A stretch of 64,000 nucleotides of DNA from Ashinkailepas kermadecensis (GCA_034440615.1 JAOTOM010003824.1:125440-189439), one strand, 5' to 3'. Positions 1 through 11,737 are shown, numbered from the stretch's first letter. Notes: generated from the sequence alone by a model not told the origin. Numbers and translations: made by a program.

Positions 1-150
1 AATCCGAGGAAAAGTACACCGATGTTTAGATCTGGAGTTGGAATAGGGCTTCGGGCTCCGATACCCTAATCCAAGGAAAAGTACACCGATGTTTTATCTG
101 GAGTTGGAGTGGGGCTTTGGTGGGCCCCGATACCCTAATCCGTGGAAAAG
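1..150. repeat. Tandem repeat, about 68-bp unit, 2.2 copies
   Basis: The stretch 'atccgaggaaaagtacacc' and the following 'ctggagttgga..ggggctt..ctccgataccctaatcc' recur almost identically after about 68 bp, and a third copy begins near position 137. The array is cut by the window edge, so its true length is unknown. No coding sense is apparent. Confidence 0.7.
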
Positions 151-840
151 CCTTTTCGACGGGGGAGGAGAATGTCCTCTGAACTCCTTGGCCATCAACA
201 TTTGGGGGAGGAGCAATGCATGGCACCATTCATGGGCAAATCGTGCGCGGTGACGTCCCTGGACGCCCAATGGCCCGATGGAACCTGCTTGCATTAAAGA
301 CAAACGGCGAGAAAACACCAACCGGAGAAGTCGGCGCGTTTTAGGGACAACTGTGCTGTTCCCATTGTACATATGCACTTTTCAGATATGGATTAGTTTC
401 TGGACATGCAAGTCGCTTTGCCATTCGATACGGTTGACGGCGCCCGGTCCATTTACAGTCACTCTCGATAACCCCGCTGGGTAGCTGAGGGATAGTCGAG
501 TACACGTGGGTATGTCGCCTAACCTATCTTGGACATCAAGCACGGCCGCCTAGCAACGAATAACGGGATTGAACACACTCAGATGTTGACGTAGAGAACG
601 CAACGCCCAGTCCATCCTACCTACTACCTTAGTCATACCATAGTCGTCATAGCGACCGAGTGCTCACGTGATCTGATCCGCCTCGGGCGGTAGCGATGTC
701 TGAGTCGTTAATTTGGTTCCAAGCATCTTTATAAGATGTGGGCGCTGGAACATTTGGTGTCTCGGTTGGACGGTTGTCAATCGTGATTGCCTGTTTATTT
801 GGAGGCACGAACTTTTGCCGACTTTGGTATCGCTGTAGGA
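151..840. other. Unannotated sequence
   Basis: Mixed-composition sequence with only short open frames in all six frames. I recognise no protein domain, RNA gene or transposon end here. Confidence 0.5.
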
Positions 841-1137
841 CTGTTGAGACTGTTGAGACGTGAGACTGTTGAGACGTGAGACTGTTGAGACGTGAGACTG
901 TTGAGACGTGAGACTGTTGAGACGTGAGACTGTTGAGACTGTTGGGACTGTTGGGACTGTTGGGACTGTTGGGACTGTTGGGACTGTTGGGACTGTTGAG
1001 ACTGTTGGACTGTTGGACTGTTGAGACTGTTGAGACTGTTGAGACTGTTGAGACTGTTGAGACTGTTGAGACTGTTGAGACTGTTGGACTGTTGGACTGT
1101 TGAGACTGTTGAGACTGTTGAGACTGTTGAGACTGTT
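841..1137. repeat. Minisatellite, 9-bp core (ACTGTTGAG) with 16-bp variant
   Basis: The first part repeats a 16-bp unit (the core plus ACGTGAG). The middle repeats ACTGTTGGG about six times. The last part returns to ACTGTTGAG, broken by 8-bp units that lack one base. The three sub-blocks show that different variants spread locally. The minus strand is stop-free across the array, giving Ser/Gln/Asn- or Thr/Val-rich translations, which I regard as non-coding. Confidence 0.9.
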
Positions 1138-1611
1138 GCACAAGTTGTCACCGTTTGGTTCACTAATCAGCCCGATCAATACAAAGGACACTAACAGCCG
1201 GTGATTTTGAAGAACGGCTCTTGAATTTGAGAACTGGCGAATGAGAGAAGCTACCGAATTCGAGAACCAGCTATCGTTCAAACGAGGAAAATCTCAACTA
1301 CGACTGCCGGGCAGACCGAGACTTTCCTCCACATTTCCGAAACTATTATTCGTATGCACACCAGGAGTCGAACAAACATCGCTTTGCTAGTAATACGCTT
1401 ATGAGCATTTCTTCTGAACTTTCGAACGGGTAGGGTGCAGGTCTGGTTAAAAAAGGAAGAATAAAAAGTGTGTTGTAAAAATAGTGTTGTTCGTGAGACA
1501 AGCATTCGGTGGAGCTGTCTGTCTGCCGCCGCCCCGTCCCAGCCGCGCCAAATCCTGTCCCGCCCCGTCCCGCACCGTGATTCGAGCTAGGCCAGTGGCC
1601 AGCTGATGACA
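1138..1611. other. Unannotated spacer
   Basis: Single-copy-looking sequence between two minisatellites. Open frames here are extensions of frames running out of the neighbouring arrays. No motif recognised. Confidence 0.5.
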
Positions 1612-2776
1612 GACCGGTGTTCGGGCGTGGCCGGCCCAGCTGTTGACAGACCGCTGTCCGGGTGTGGCCGGCCCAGCTGTTGACAGACTGGTGTCCGGGC
1701 GTGGCCGGCCCAGCTGTTGACATACTGGTGTCCGGGTGTGGCCGGCCCAGCTGTTGACAGACGCTGTTACAGGCCGGTGTCCGGGTGTGGCCGGCCCAGC
1801 TGTTGACAGACTGGTGTCCGGGTGTGGCCGGCCCAGCCGTATTGGTGTGGGTTGTTTTTTGACAGACTGGTGTCCGGGTGTGGCCGGCAGCTGTTGACAG
1901 ACTGGTGTGGGGTGCGCCGCTGTTGAGACTGGTTCGGGGTGTGGCCGGCCCAGCTGTTGACAGACCGCTGTCCGGGTGTGGCCGGCCCAGCTGTTGACAG
2001 ACTGGTGTCCGGGTGTGGCCGGCCCAGCTGTTGACAGACTGGTGTCCGGGTGTGTCCGGCCCAGCTGTTGACAGACCGCTGTCCGGGTGTGGCCGGCCCA
2101 GCTGTTGACAGACTGGTGTCCGGGTGTGGCCGGCCCAGCTGTTGACAGACTGGTGTCCGGGTGTGGCCGGCCCAGCTGTTGACAGACCGCTGTCCGGGTG
2201 TGGCCGGCCCAGCTGTTGACAGACCGGTGTCCGGGCGTGGCCGGCCCAGCTGTTGACAGACTGCTGTCCGGGCGTGGCCGGCCCAGCTGTTGACAGACCG
2301 GTGTCCGGGTGTGGCCGGCCCAGCTGTTGACAGACCGGTGTCCTGGTGTGGCCGGCCCAGCTGTTGACAGACTGCTGTCCGGGCGTGGCCGGCCCAGCTG
2401 TTGACAGACTGGTGTCCGGGTGTGGCCGGCCCAGCTGTTGACAGACTGGTGTCCGGGTGTGGCCGGCCCAGCTGTTGACAGACTGGTGTCCGGGTGTGGC
2501 CGGCCCAGCTGTTGACAGACTGGTGTCCGGGCGTGGCCGGCCCAGCTGTTGACAGACTGCTGTCCGGGCGTGGCCGGCCCAGCTGTTGACAGACCGGTGT
2601 CCGGGTGTGGCCGGCCCAGCTGTTGACAGACCGGTGTCCTGGTGTGGCCGGCCCAGCTGTTGACAGACTGCTGTCCGGGCGTGGCCGGCCCAGCTGTTGA
2701 CAGACTGCTGTCCGGGTGTGGTCGGCCCAGCTGTTGACAGACTGGTGTCCGGGTGTGGCCGGCCCAGCTGTTGACA
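1612..2776. repeat. Minisatellite, 37-bp unit, about 31 copies
   Basis: The unit contains GGCCGGCCCAGCTGTTGACA followed by GAC(T/C)G(G/C)TGTCCGGG(T/C)GT. Variation falls at a few fixed sites, so units form a small alphabet. A distinctive TCCTGG variant occurs at 2341 and again at 2637, exactly 8 units (296 bp) apart, with matching neighbours, showing block duplication. A few units near 1755-1930 are truncated or altered. Since 37 is not divisible by 3, the reading frame rotates, and the minus strand has no stop in any frame for over a kilobase. I consider it non-coding. Confidence 0.95.
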
Positions 2777-3044
2777 CGAGCCAGCTGACCACCGCCCGGC
2801 CGTCCTTTCACCGGGGTGAGCAGCTGAGGCCGGCCGGCCTATCGACGCCCCTATCGGCGGCAAGGTCGCGCCAGCAGCTGCCCCACCGCACGAGATGTGC
2901 CGGCCACCGTCAAAACTGGCCGCCTCCGCCTGTCATAGGGCTCGGGATCCGTGCCACTCTGAGCCGGTCCCCAGTCACAACGATACCAGGCCCCTGTCAC
3001 AGAGACCATGAACTGGCCAGGCTCTTCCCACATAGATCAGATGC

Positions 3045-3362
3045 CGGCCGGGTCCCTAGTGTAGGGCGGATCCCTGCCACATTGGGCCGGATTCCTAATG
3101 TAGGGCGGACCCCAGCCACATTGGGCCGGGTCCCTAGTGTAGGGCGGACCCCCGCCACATTGGGCCCGGTCCCTAGTGTAGGGCGGACCCCCGCCACATT
3201 GGGCCGGGTCCCTAGTGTAGGGCGGACCCCTGCCACATTGGATCGGGTCCCTATTGTAGGGCGGATCCCTGCCGCATTGGGCTAGATCCCTGGTGTAGGG
3301 CGGATCCCTGCCACATTGGGCTGGATCCCTGGTGTAGGGCGGCTCCCTACCACATTGAACCG
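3045..3362. repeat. Minisatellite, 39-bp unit, about 8 copies
   Basis: Units contain GTAGGGCGGACCCC and GCCACATTGGGCC. The unit is 13 codons long, so a plus-strand frame opened upstream at 2716 runs through it with a repeating Val-Gly-Arg-Thr-Pro-Ala-Thr-Leu pattern to 3285. No known protein has this pattern to my knowledge. A non-coding minisatellite is more likely. Confidence 0.9.
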
Positions 3363-3935
3363 GATCCCTACCATACTGACCCGAAATTACTCTTCCCGAC
3401 TAATGAACTCTGGTTGAACCGCCCTAAAGCCCAAACAACTAACTAACTAATAATAACCATTCCCGACTAGACCGACCAGATGCCTGCCACACGGCGCCGG
3501 CCGCCCCTCCCACTCTGACTTGGATGAGGGCAGCCTGGTGTGTGAGTGTGTGAGCGTGTGGCCAGGCAGACCTGACCTCGCTGAGGGCGTCACCGGAACG
3601 GTCCGAGTCGGCCTGTCCTCGGCTGAACACGTCACGTGCCGCAGACGGGTCCAGAGAGACGGCGCCACGACCACGAACAGAGCAGGCGACGCTAATCGCC
3701 AGATAGCGTTACACAATGAGCGCCAGTTTGCCGTGTCGGAGTTGCCACGCGACAGGGCTGAATAGATGGCCTCCCTCCAATCGTGCGGGGCCGTCACAAA
3801 TTCGATTCAGTGTGAAAAGTGGAGTGGCGCCCATTGGGCAAGCTTAGCCACATACGCATATTGTGCCCGCCTGCCAAAGCTGTTTGTTTTTAACCCTCGC
3901 TTGTATTCGGCATTTTACCACCTTCGGTCGCATAG
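3363..3935. other. Unannotated sequence
   Basis: Contains a short ACTA microsatellite near 3440 and otherwise unremarkable GC-rich sequence. No supported gene. Confidence 0.5.
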
Positions 3936-4735
3936 GGGGGGGGGGGGTACGACCCCCCCTGGCGATTCGAAACCGTGCATGTTACGAAAAGGAACCAAAG
4001 ACCAAAGTTATAGATCTGGCCGAGATCTCGCGATTGGAATTCAGTATGACCTTATAAGGTCAATGGTTGACCTTAGAAGGTCAGGTCAAAGGTCTAAAAT
4101 TGATTTTTTTTCCTATGAAAATCGTCAGTTATATCGAAACTACTGTCTAAATATGCACGAAATGGCCGGAAATATGTTTATTGGGACCTTGCGAAAATAA
4201 CGACATGTCACACGATGTGATCGGACCAATATGTCATGCACCAAATGAGGTCAAAGCCGTGACCCCAAATTTCCAACTTTTTGAAAAGTGGTTCCAATTT
4301 CGAAGTTTAAAGTTCCCTAGGGTAAAAATGGACGCTGAATTGGAATTCAGCACGAAACATTACCGTAGATCAGCTAAAAAAGGTCGAAAGGTCAAACGAG
4401 GTCAACCGAGGTCAACCGAGGTCACCGATTTTTTGAACATTATTTTTCAATGGGAACCCATCTGGGCATCTGTATTTTTCACATAATACCAGTCGATGTA
4501 GGCAACAATGTCATGTTTAGGTGCGATAATCACGTATTTGTTGAAAACTGGTCGGAGGTGCTCCCCTTTATGACCTCATAACTCCGTGACCTGACATGAC
4601 CTCCCAAAAAAAGTTAACCAAAGGTCGTCAAAAGGTTGCCCCAGAGGGTATTGAAAATATCAGAGCGATCCGTTCACTGGTTTGGAAGGAATACACAAAA
4701 AACCTTAGGGGGGGTTACACCCCCCTCCCTATACG
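3936..4735. mobile_element. Possible element bounded by G-run/C-run hairpins
   Basis: At 3936-3960 a run of G is followed by TACGA and a run of C. At 4708-4730 a run of G is followed by TTACA and a run of C. Each can fold into a hairpin. Between them lies AT-richer sequence with many AAGGTCA/GGTCAA words, including a short tandem (GAGGTCAACC) near 4400. The paired hairpins suggest the two ends of one dispersed element of about 0.8 kb, but I see no target duplication and no coding region. Confidence 0.35.
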
Positions 4736-5401
4736 GGCGAGAGGATATGAACAAGCCTATGTGGAAGTCGTGAGTGTGCAAATATGTTTCAGTAGGAGGT
4801 ATGTCATTCCTTGCTTCTTGGGTTGTAGTACTGATATCCCATCGGTGCGTTCATCTAACAAGTCAATCATTTTTGGAGCATTCCGTATTCACCTACAAAG
4901 TGATGATCATTAGTATGTGATCAACCATGCCATTTCTACCCAGCTGCACCTTGCCTGACTTGATACAAAGTTGCAAGAGTTTCATCACCAGATGGATAAA
5001 ACAATCAGAAATAATCATATCTCAGCCTTCATCATGTTTATTGCACACTGGACATCTCTTTTCGGTCTCATAGCAAAAGGTTAGCTAAAATGTCATCGGA
5101 TCTTGTGCACCATCCCAAAAAGTATCAGGTAGACAATCAAGCATATATTATTTACCTTGGTAATACGCATCCCACTTGCTCCCTGAATGTGTATTGATTT
5201 GGAAAGGTCATAGGAACTCATCAATCCCTTCCACCTTTCACCAATAGGAAAGTACATATGTGATAGGAATAGGAATCCCTATCCTATGATGCATTACTAC
5301 AGTAATTATTTTCTGTGCCATGACGTCTTGGATAGTGTTGATGGTTAAAACACACGCAGTACCACAGGCAATGTCAGGCAAATAACGGTGGCCGGTGTGG
5401 T
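4736..5401. other. Unannotated sequence
   Basis: AT-richer sequence with no recognised coding, RNA or transposon feature. Confidence 0.5.
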
Positions 5402-6157
5402 TACCGGACAGTAGCCCACACGGGCAGCTAAACACCGGGCGTAGCCCATACCGACAGATAAACACCGAGCAGTAGCCGACACGGACACCTAAACACCGAG
5501 CAGTAGCCGACACGGACAGCTAAACACCGAGCAGTAGCCGACACGAACACCTAAACACCGAGCAGTAGCCGACACGGACACCTAAACACCGAGCAGTGGC
5601 CGACACGAACACCTAAACACCGAGCAGTAGCCGACACGGACACCTAAACACCGAGCAGTAGCCGACACGGACACCTAAACACCGAGCAGTGGCCGACACG
5701 AACACCTAAACACCGAGCAGTAGCCGACACGGACACCTAAACACCGAGCAGTAGCCGACACGGACACCTAAACACCGAGCAGTAGCCGACACGGACAGAT
5801 AAACACAAGAAACGAACACCTAAACACCGAGCAGTAGCCGACACGGACAGCTAAACACCGAGCAGTAGCCGACACGGACACCTAAACACCGAGCAGTAGC
5901 CGACACGGACAGCTAAACACCGAGCAGTAGCCGATATGGACAGATAAACACCGTGCAGCAGCCGACACGGACAGATAAACACCGGACAGTAGCCGACACG
6001 GACAGCTAAACACCGGGCAGTAGCCGATATGGACAGATAAACACCGGGCAGTCGCCGACACGGATGGCTGATCACTGGGCAGTAACCGATACCGACACCT
6101 AAACACCAGGCAGTAGCAGATGTGGACAGATAAACACCGGGCAGTCGCCGACACGGA
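5402..6157. repeat. Minisatellite, 31-bp unit, about 24 copies
   Basis: The unit is CGAGCAGTAGCCGACACGGA followed by CA(C/G)CTAAACAC. Edge copies are more diverged (GGGCAGT, GATATGGACAG), as expected when unequal exchange homogenises the centre. A truncated unit lies near 5805-5825. The minus strand reads as Cys/Leu/Arg-rich frames of about 100 codons, which are repeat artefacts. Confidence 0.93.
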
Positions 6158-6954
6158 CTGCGAAGCACTGGTGTAAGGAATGCGCTCAGACGTGTCCTCA
6201 GACGGATAGGATGCCTCAGTTTGATAGCCTTCCCTACAGCGCCATAATGAGATGAACCAAAATAGGACTAATATTCATAGATGAGTTATGGTGACAAGCA
6301 CATTGATGGTGACAGGTTTTCCTGAAAGCCCACAAAAGATAGCCATTTATATTCGAAATGATAGATGTCAAATAACGCGAATCTGTATTCCAGTTTCGTT
6401 CACCCTATGTACCCGTCAGGAATATTAATTAAATTAAACCTGGCTCGCCGGTATTCGAGAAACGACGTAGTAATAATCAAGATGCCAAAAAACGAAGCCC
6501 TTTCGCTCGGGTTGCCCGAGCGAATGTTTGACATGATAACCGGGGGAAGCGACGCCTATCTATGCCATCAAGGCCCACACAAAATCCGAGTGAAAAGGAG
6601 CAGCCAACTCCACACACAACATCGCTATCAATCACCCTCAAGTCAGTTGGATTTTCCACCGGAATTTAAACGAATAGAAGGCAAAAAGGTCCAGACAGCG
6701 CGGCAGTATGCAGTACTGGACCATAGACAGACACGGGGAAATTGTTAATCGAGGCGGCTGTCCACACCATAGCCAACGGTCCGGTTATTGAGGTATGTGT
6801 TCGTGCGTCGGCCTGACTAAATGTGATAGCGTCGACAGGCGCCCGAGGAGTTTCGACAGCTCTCGTATTGAACCTTGATTTTAGTTTTCACAGTCAACTG
6901 TTACGTTGCCCCGGTTTGGCTTCTACATTGAGTTGATGTGTTGCCAGTGGCGTA
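6158..6954. other. Unannotated sequence with a 127-codon orphan frame
   Basis: A plus-strand frame at 6365-6748 is 127 codons long and not repetitive. It has a mixed, basic composition and no motif I recognise. I see no splice signals or neighbours supporting a gene. It may be chance. Confidence 0.3.
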
Positions 6955-8496
6955 GCCAAAGGGGGCGAAGGAGGCAGCCGCCAGCCCCTCCCTTCGAGGA
7001 TCCGAGGGGCCCTCCAGGCGACCGCCTTGTGGGGCCGCAAGAGTCTACTGGGACGACGAGAGGCCCCGGGCTGATGGAGAGAGTCCCGGTCTCAATGAAG
7101 AGAGCTCTCAGCCAACGGAGAGTGCCCTCTGGAAGATATTAAGGGCTCTGGGCTGGACCAAGCGTGAAGAGCTTCCAGATTGACGGAGGAGTTCCGGATC
7201 GTTGGAAGGGACCCAAGATGATTAAGAGGGCCTGAGCCAATATGAAGGGCTCCTGGGCTGACGGCGATGACCGAGCAGAAGAAAGGGTCCCTGACTTGAT
7301 GGAGAGGGCCCAAGCGTGTGAAGAAGGGCCTCCGATCTGCCGGAAAAGGCCCTGGGTCATCAAAAGGTATCTGAGACGACGGAGGGGGTCCTAATGGCCG
7401 AAGAGGATCTCGGGCCATCAGTAAGGGCTATTGGTCAAGCAGATGGGGTCCAAGCCGTACAAGGACCTCTGGCCTGATGGAAGGGTCTAAACTGTTGAAA
7501 CAGGGCCTTCGGCCCGACAGAGGAGGCCCTAGATCGCTAAGGAAGGCCCCTGTGCCGACTAAGAGGACCCTAGCCAATGGAGGGCTTTGGACCGTCGGAG
7601 AGGGCCTGGGGCAGGCATGGAGGGTCCCTGGTCCGGCGGAGGGAGCCGAAGCTGTAAAGGGGATCCTTGCGTGATCGAGAAGGCCCAAGCTGTTGAAAGA
7701 GGGGCCTCCAGCCGTACGGAGAGTGTCCTGAGTGGTGAAAGAAGGCCCTTGAGCCGACGGAGGGGTCCCTGGACCGGACGTGCAGGGCCCATGGATCGGC
7801 TTTGGCTCACGTAGATGGAGAGGGGCTCAGAGCTGACGGCACGTTTCACGCTGATGAAGAGACCCCGAGCTACAGAGACGGTCCGGGCCAAAGCGGAGGA
7901 TTCTCGGTGCTACGAAAAGGGTCCCTAAGCACACGAAGGGGCCCCAGGATGCTAAAAAGCAGTAGTGTATCCTGAGGATGAAGGGGCAACCGCCCCCTGG
8001 GGTGTCCGATAGAGCCCTTCAAGCGACCGCCTTCACGGAACCACAATGACTCGTCGAGGCGCAGAGGCAGATTGAGACGGAGGCTCAACCGGGGAAAAAT
8101 GTAAGCACATCTAGCCGTGTGTGTGGAAGAGGCCTTTAAAACCTGAAGGCATCACCCTGAGGGATGACAGAAGCCGTGAAGACGAGAGCTGGAATGCCAG
8201 CTGGAAAGACCAATCTCGGATGGAAAAAGACCCTAACAGCTTAAGAATAAACAGGACACTGAGAGCCCTGAGGAATAGACATGGTGCCTGAGGGCCAGAG
8301 ATGACTGGGATGTCATTGGGGTTGAACAGTGAGTGATGAACAGGACACCTAGAGCTAGTGAGTATTAGTGAGGGCCCATCTCAGAGCTGAAATGCCACCG
8401 AGATGAGAGCTAGACAGGACTACTGAGGACTGTGATGGGCCCCTAAAAGCAGGAGAGTGCCCTGAGGGATCAAGAGGGTCTTTGAGGGCCAGAGGA
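6955..8496. repeat. Degenerate GGCCC-type satellite, irregular 33-40-bp units
   Basis: The block is a long series of diverged units around 'gagggcccctgggctgacgga'-like words. Its start near 6950 carries 'gtggcgtagccaaaggggg'. The 3' part (8100-8496) uses 'tgagggccagag' and 'gagagctag' words that also occur after the LINE at 9869, so the LINE sits inside this satellite. Both strands contain meaningless open frames. Confidence 0.75.
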
Positions 8497-9868
8497 GACT
8501 GAAAAGATTGTGCCTATCAAGATGAATCTGAACATTCTGTTTAACCAGAATTTCTAGTACTTTGCAAACTATTGAGGTCAAACTGACTGGCCTGTAGTTC
8601 CCTACACACTTCATACTTCCCTTTTTGAAAATTGGTACTACATTTGCATTTCTCCAGTCTTCAGGCACTTCAGAATATTCCATAGACCGCCTGAAAATTA
8701 TACCTAGGGGAACTGCTAAAGCTTTAGCACACCTACTAAAACCCTAGCATATATATCATCTGGTCCAGAAGCTTTATTAGGTTTTATATTCTGCAACAGC
8801 TTTTCTACAGCTTCTGTAGTTATTGTAAGATACTCCAACCCATCACCTGTCATGGCATACGATTCAGTTGTTTCTATTCTACCAGAATTATCTTTAGTAC
8901 AGACTGATGAGAATTGCTTGCTTAGGGATTCCACAATATCACAATCATCAACCACTAATTCCCCATCTACCTCCAGTGGTCCTACACTACACTTCTTAGC
9001 CTTAAATTTGTAGAAACTAAAGAATCTCTTAGCATTACCTGCTGAACATTCTCGAGCTAATTTGATTTTAGCCAGTCTTTTAGATGCCCTAACACACCTC
9101 CTAACTTTATTTCTAGCTATTTTATATGATTTGAGGTTTACCTCAGAGTTAGCATATTTTAGTTTCTTGAATGCCTGTTTCTTTGACTCCAATACATGCT
9201 TTACTTCCCCGGTCAGCCATGAAGGGTGCTTAACCCTGGTTAATCTAATTCGCCTATTGGGAATGAACCTATCCTGACCTTGAAATAGTTTATATTTTAT
9301 CATTCTCCACATTTCATAAGCATCTAAGCCTTTCAATAAGTCCTCCCAATTAATTTCATTCAGGAAGATCCTGAACTCATTGTAATTCCCTTTAGCAAAA
9401 TTTGGAATCAATGTCTTATTGGTTCCTACATTTCCAACATACAATGAGAAGCGTATAATGTTGTAATCACTATTACCCAAGGTCTCTCCTATGTTCACAT
9501 TTTGTACAAAATTTTCCTCATTAGTAAGCACAAGATCTAATATTTCATTTTCCCTTGTAGGTTCATGTATCATTTGAAAGAAGACATTTTCCTCAAAACA
9601 ATCCATGAAACTTCTTCCTGATTTGTTTAGACCTATAGTTTTGCTTCCCAATCCTGTTATGTTGAAAGTCCCCAACAAAACAGTTCTCTCCTGCGCTCTC
9701 CTACTTATTTCTTCCTGCATCAACCTGTCCATGTTTTCATTCTGGTCTGGAGGTCTATAGAATGCCCCAATCCTAAATTTTGTTCCATTCTTCAGAATGA
9801 TATCTAACCACAAGGATTATACTCCTTCATTATGTACACTATCATCTATGGAATGACATAGGTATACT
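8497..9868 (-). pseudogene. CR1/L2-like LINE fragment: endonuclease C-half, linker and start of reverse transcriptase
   Basis: Read on the minus strand, the 365-codon frame at 9813-8716 starts in an apurinic-type endonuclease (AFYRPPDQ), runs through the linker, and ends at the RT entry motif KPNKASGPDDI. A second frame (8683-8420) continues with EDWRNANVVPIFKKG and NYRPVSLTS, typical of LINE RT domains 1-2, and leaves LINE homology near 8497. The two frames are offset by an apparent 1-base deletion around 8731-8736. Endonuclease residues are damaged: the usual GDFN reads GTFN and the usual SDH reads SDY, and a stop interrupts the frame just upstream of 9813. The RT palm and everything 3' of it are missing. 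CR1/L2 placement rests on motif resemblance only. Confidence 0.85.
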
Positions 9869-10334
9869 GAAGGCCAGTTTCAGGACTAGAATGTTCTTGA
9901 TAGCCCTAAAGGCTGTCGAGTACTGGGAAGGACCTCTGAGAGCTAGAGCGAACGGGACTGTGATGCTCCTGAGGCTTGAGAGTTGAAACCCTGAGAGTTT
10001 AAAACAGCCACCTAAGAGCTAAGGAGAATTCCGAGAGCTGGCCATGTTGGCTAGAAATTGTGAGGCCTGTCTCAGAGCTGCAGAATTCCCCTGGAAGTCA
10101 GATAGATTTGTCGATGACTGGGAATGGACCATGGAAGCTTGAGAGAGCTCCTGACGGACGAATAGGGCCCCTGAGAGCCAGAGAGGACTGAACTGGCATA
10201 ACCCTGAGCTTTAGGGTGGGTACCTGAGGGAACGGGGCTCCCTAAGAGCTGCGACAGTCCTTGAGAACTGGCGGTGGGCGCGAGGAATACTGAGGGTCAG
10301 TCTCAGATATAAGATGTCCTTGAGAGCCATACAT
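9869..10334. repeat. Degenerate satellite continued (plus orientation)
   Basis: Same family as 8100-8496. The segment 'tactgaaggccagtttcag' through 'gggaaggacctctgagagc' recurs in diverged form about 415 bp later, allowing for the insertion at 10335, so there is a higher-order period. The same order of units is found inverted at 41375-41885. Confidence 0.75.
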
Positions 10335-10728
10335 TCCACCCAGCAACAAGCTTATGCTTAGCTGGATGGAGTTGTGGGAGGAGCCTAAGTAAAAAAAAAT
10401 GCATTTCAAATCAGGAGTGCTCACTACCATCTCGTCACAACCAGCTACTAACATTATAGTTTAGGCCTTAACTTCTTTTTGGGATGGATCTTGGGCCAGT
10501 CATATGCCTCCTTTGGGTATGACTACTTACAGCATTCTTTATTGCTAGTTTTATTGCTCTAACACTGGGTGCTTTTATGCTCGTTTATTTGTTTTCCATC
10601 TCTTAGCTGGGAGCGTGCCGCGACTTTACTGTTTATTTTATGGTGTTAACGTAAGGTGCTTGCAGTCGTTGGGTAAGGGGAGGGGGCACTCCTGGTCACC
10701 TGATCTTGGGTGGCGGACCGAAAAAAAA
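10335..10728 (+). mobile_element. Poly-A-ended insertion with 6-bp target duplication
   Basis: A 394-bp non-satellite sequence interrupts the satellite. It ends in nine A residues and is flanked by ATACAT at 10329-10334 and 10729-10734. The related satellite copy at 41375-41885 lacks it, reading directly from 'cccttgagaacc' to 'gaggactgggaagg'. This fits a short retroposed sequence in plus orientation. I recognise no tRNA-like head or coding region. Confidence 0.65.
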
Positions 10729-10734
10729 ATACAT

Positions 10735-10835
10735 GCTGCCGAGGATTGGGAAGGTCCTCTAAAAGCCAGAGAGGGTCATGAGTGTGAAGACAGCCAGAGT
10801 GTCAGAGAGGTCTGCCTGTAGATGGGGAAATCCTT
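10735..10835. repeat. Degenerate satellite, segment after the insertion
   Basis: Contains 'gaggattgggaaggtcctct', 'aaaagccagagagg' and 'gtcagagaggtctgcctg', each in the same order as in the inverted copy near 41560-41640. It continues the unit interrupted at 10334. Confidence 0.7.
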
Positions 10836-10974
10836 CATAAGAAGGAACAAAATAGGCGAGGTACGTGTCTGAGCACTTTCGCTATGAAGCACATTCATCC
10901 TGAATAGGTGCCGTGACCTGCTGCGACACTAAAAGTGCCGTCACCTGCTGTTTCTTGAGGACAAAATAACACCG

Positions 10975-11165
10975 TTACTAGGGGACTTCCCGAACGCCGT
11001 TGGCGGTCGCCTCACCGGCGGCGGATGTCTCAGTGGCCGCGGCCGCCACAGCAGCGAAGGCCACTTCAGCGGCGCTGGTGGTTCCAGCAGCCACAGCCGT
11101 CCCAGCGGTAACGGCCGTCCTAGCAGCCACGGCCGTCCCAGTGGCATGATCACAGCTGCCACAGC
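10975..11165. repeat. Degenerate 18-bp GC-rich repeat
   Basis: Repeats around AGCCACGGCCGTCCCAGC. The minus strand translates to an Ala/Thr/Val-rich tract inside a 98-codon frame (11274-10978). The six-codon period keeps the frame open. No domain recognised and a gene is not supported. Confidence 0.6.
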
Positions 11166-11737
11166 AGCTACGGTTGCTCCAGCGATGGCGGAAAAGATAG
11201 CTCAGCGATAGCTGTGATGACTTCGGTGCCAGTTGCTTCACTTTGGCCGGTGTGACGCCGGTTAGGGAAGACACACCAATTTGCTGGATGTCGTGTGTTG
11301 ATCAGGTCTGTTCCTGGTCCTTTCCCTGTCCATAAATCTTGCATTTATTTTTATCCACTGGTGTTCACGCCTCATATTGAGAAATTATTAAGTTGCTGAA
11401 AAGTCGCACCAATGTGGACCGCACTCTTATCATGAAAACCCTCCGTATTAAACTATTTCTGAACGTAGGCGATAAAAGAAAAACGGTCTGCAACAGTATC
11501 CATGGATATAAGCAATCGTGTTTTACCCACGTTAATAATATTTATGCCTTTATTAGATGTATGCTTTTGTCACTTTATTTTCCCTATTAAGTTTTTTGGG
11601 GCTCTTGTCGGCAATTAAGCGGGTTGTTTATCTGGTCATTGCCGGACTGTTGGGACTTTGATTGCAGGTCTCTCATTAGCACACCAGCGCGGTGTGCCTG
11701 ATTTTCCCACGTAATTAACTGTGTATGCCTGCTGTAA
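11166..11737. other. Unannotated AT-rich sequence
   Basis: No gene, RNA or transposon feature recognised. Confidence 0.5.

Noticed and set aside
4020..4440. Nuclear-receptor response elements (AGGTCA half-sites)
   Set aside because: The words recur as part of a low-complexity, probably transposon-derived tract. Nothing shows regulatory use.
5402..6157. CRISPR-like regular spacing
   Set aside because: The 31-bp units are directly contiguous with no unique spacers, and the sequence context is eukaryotic.
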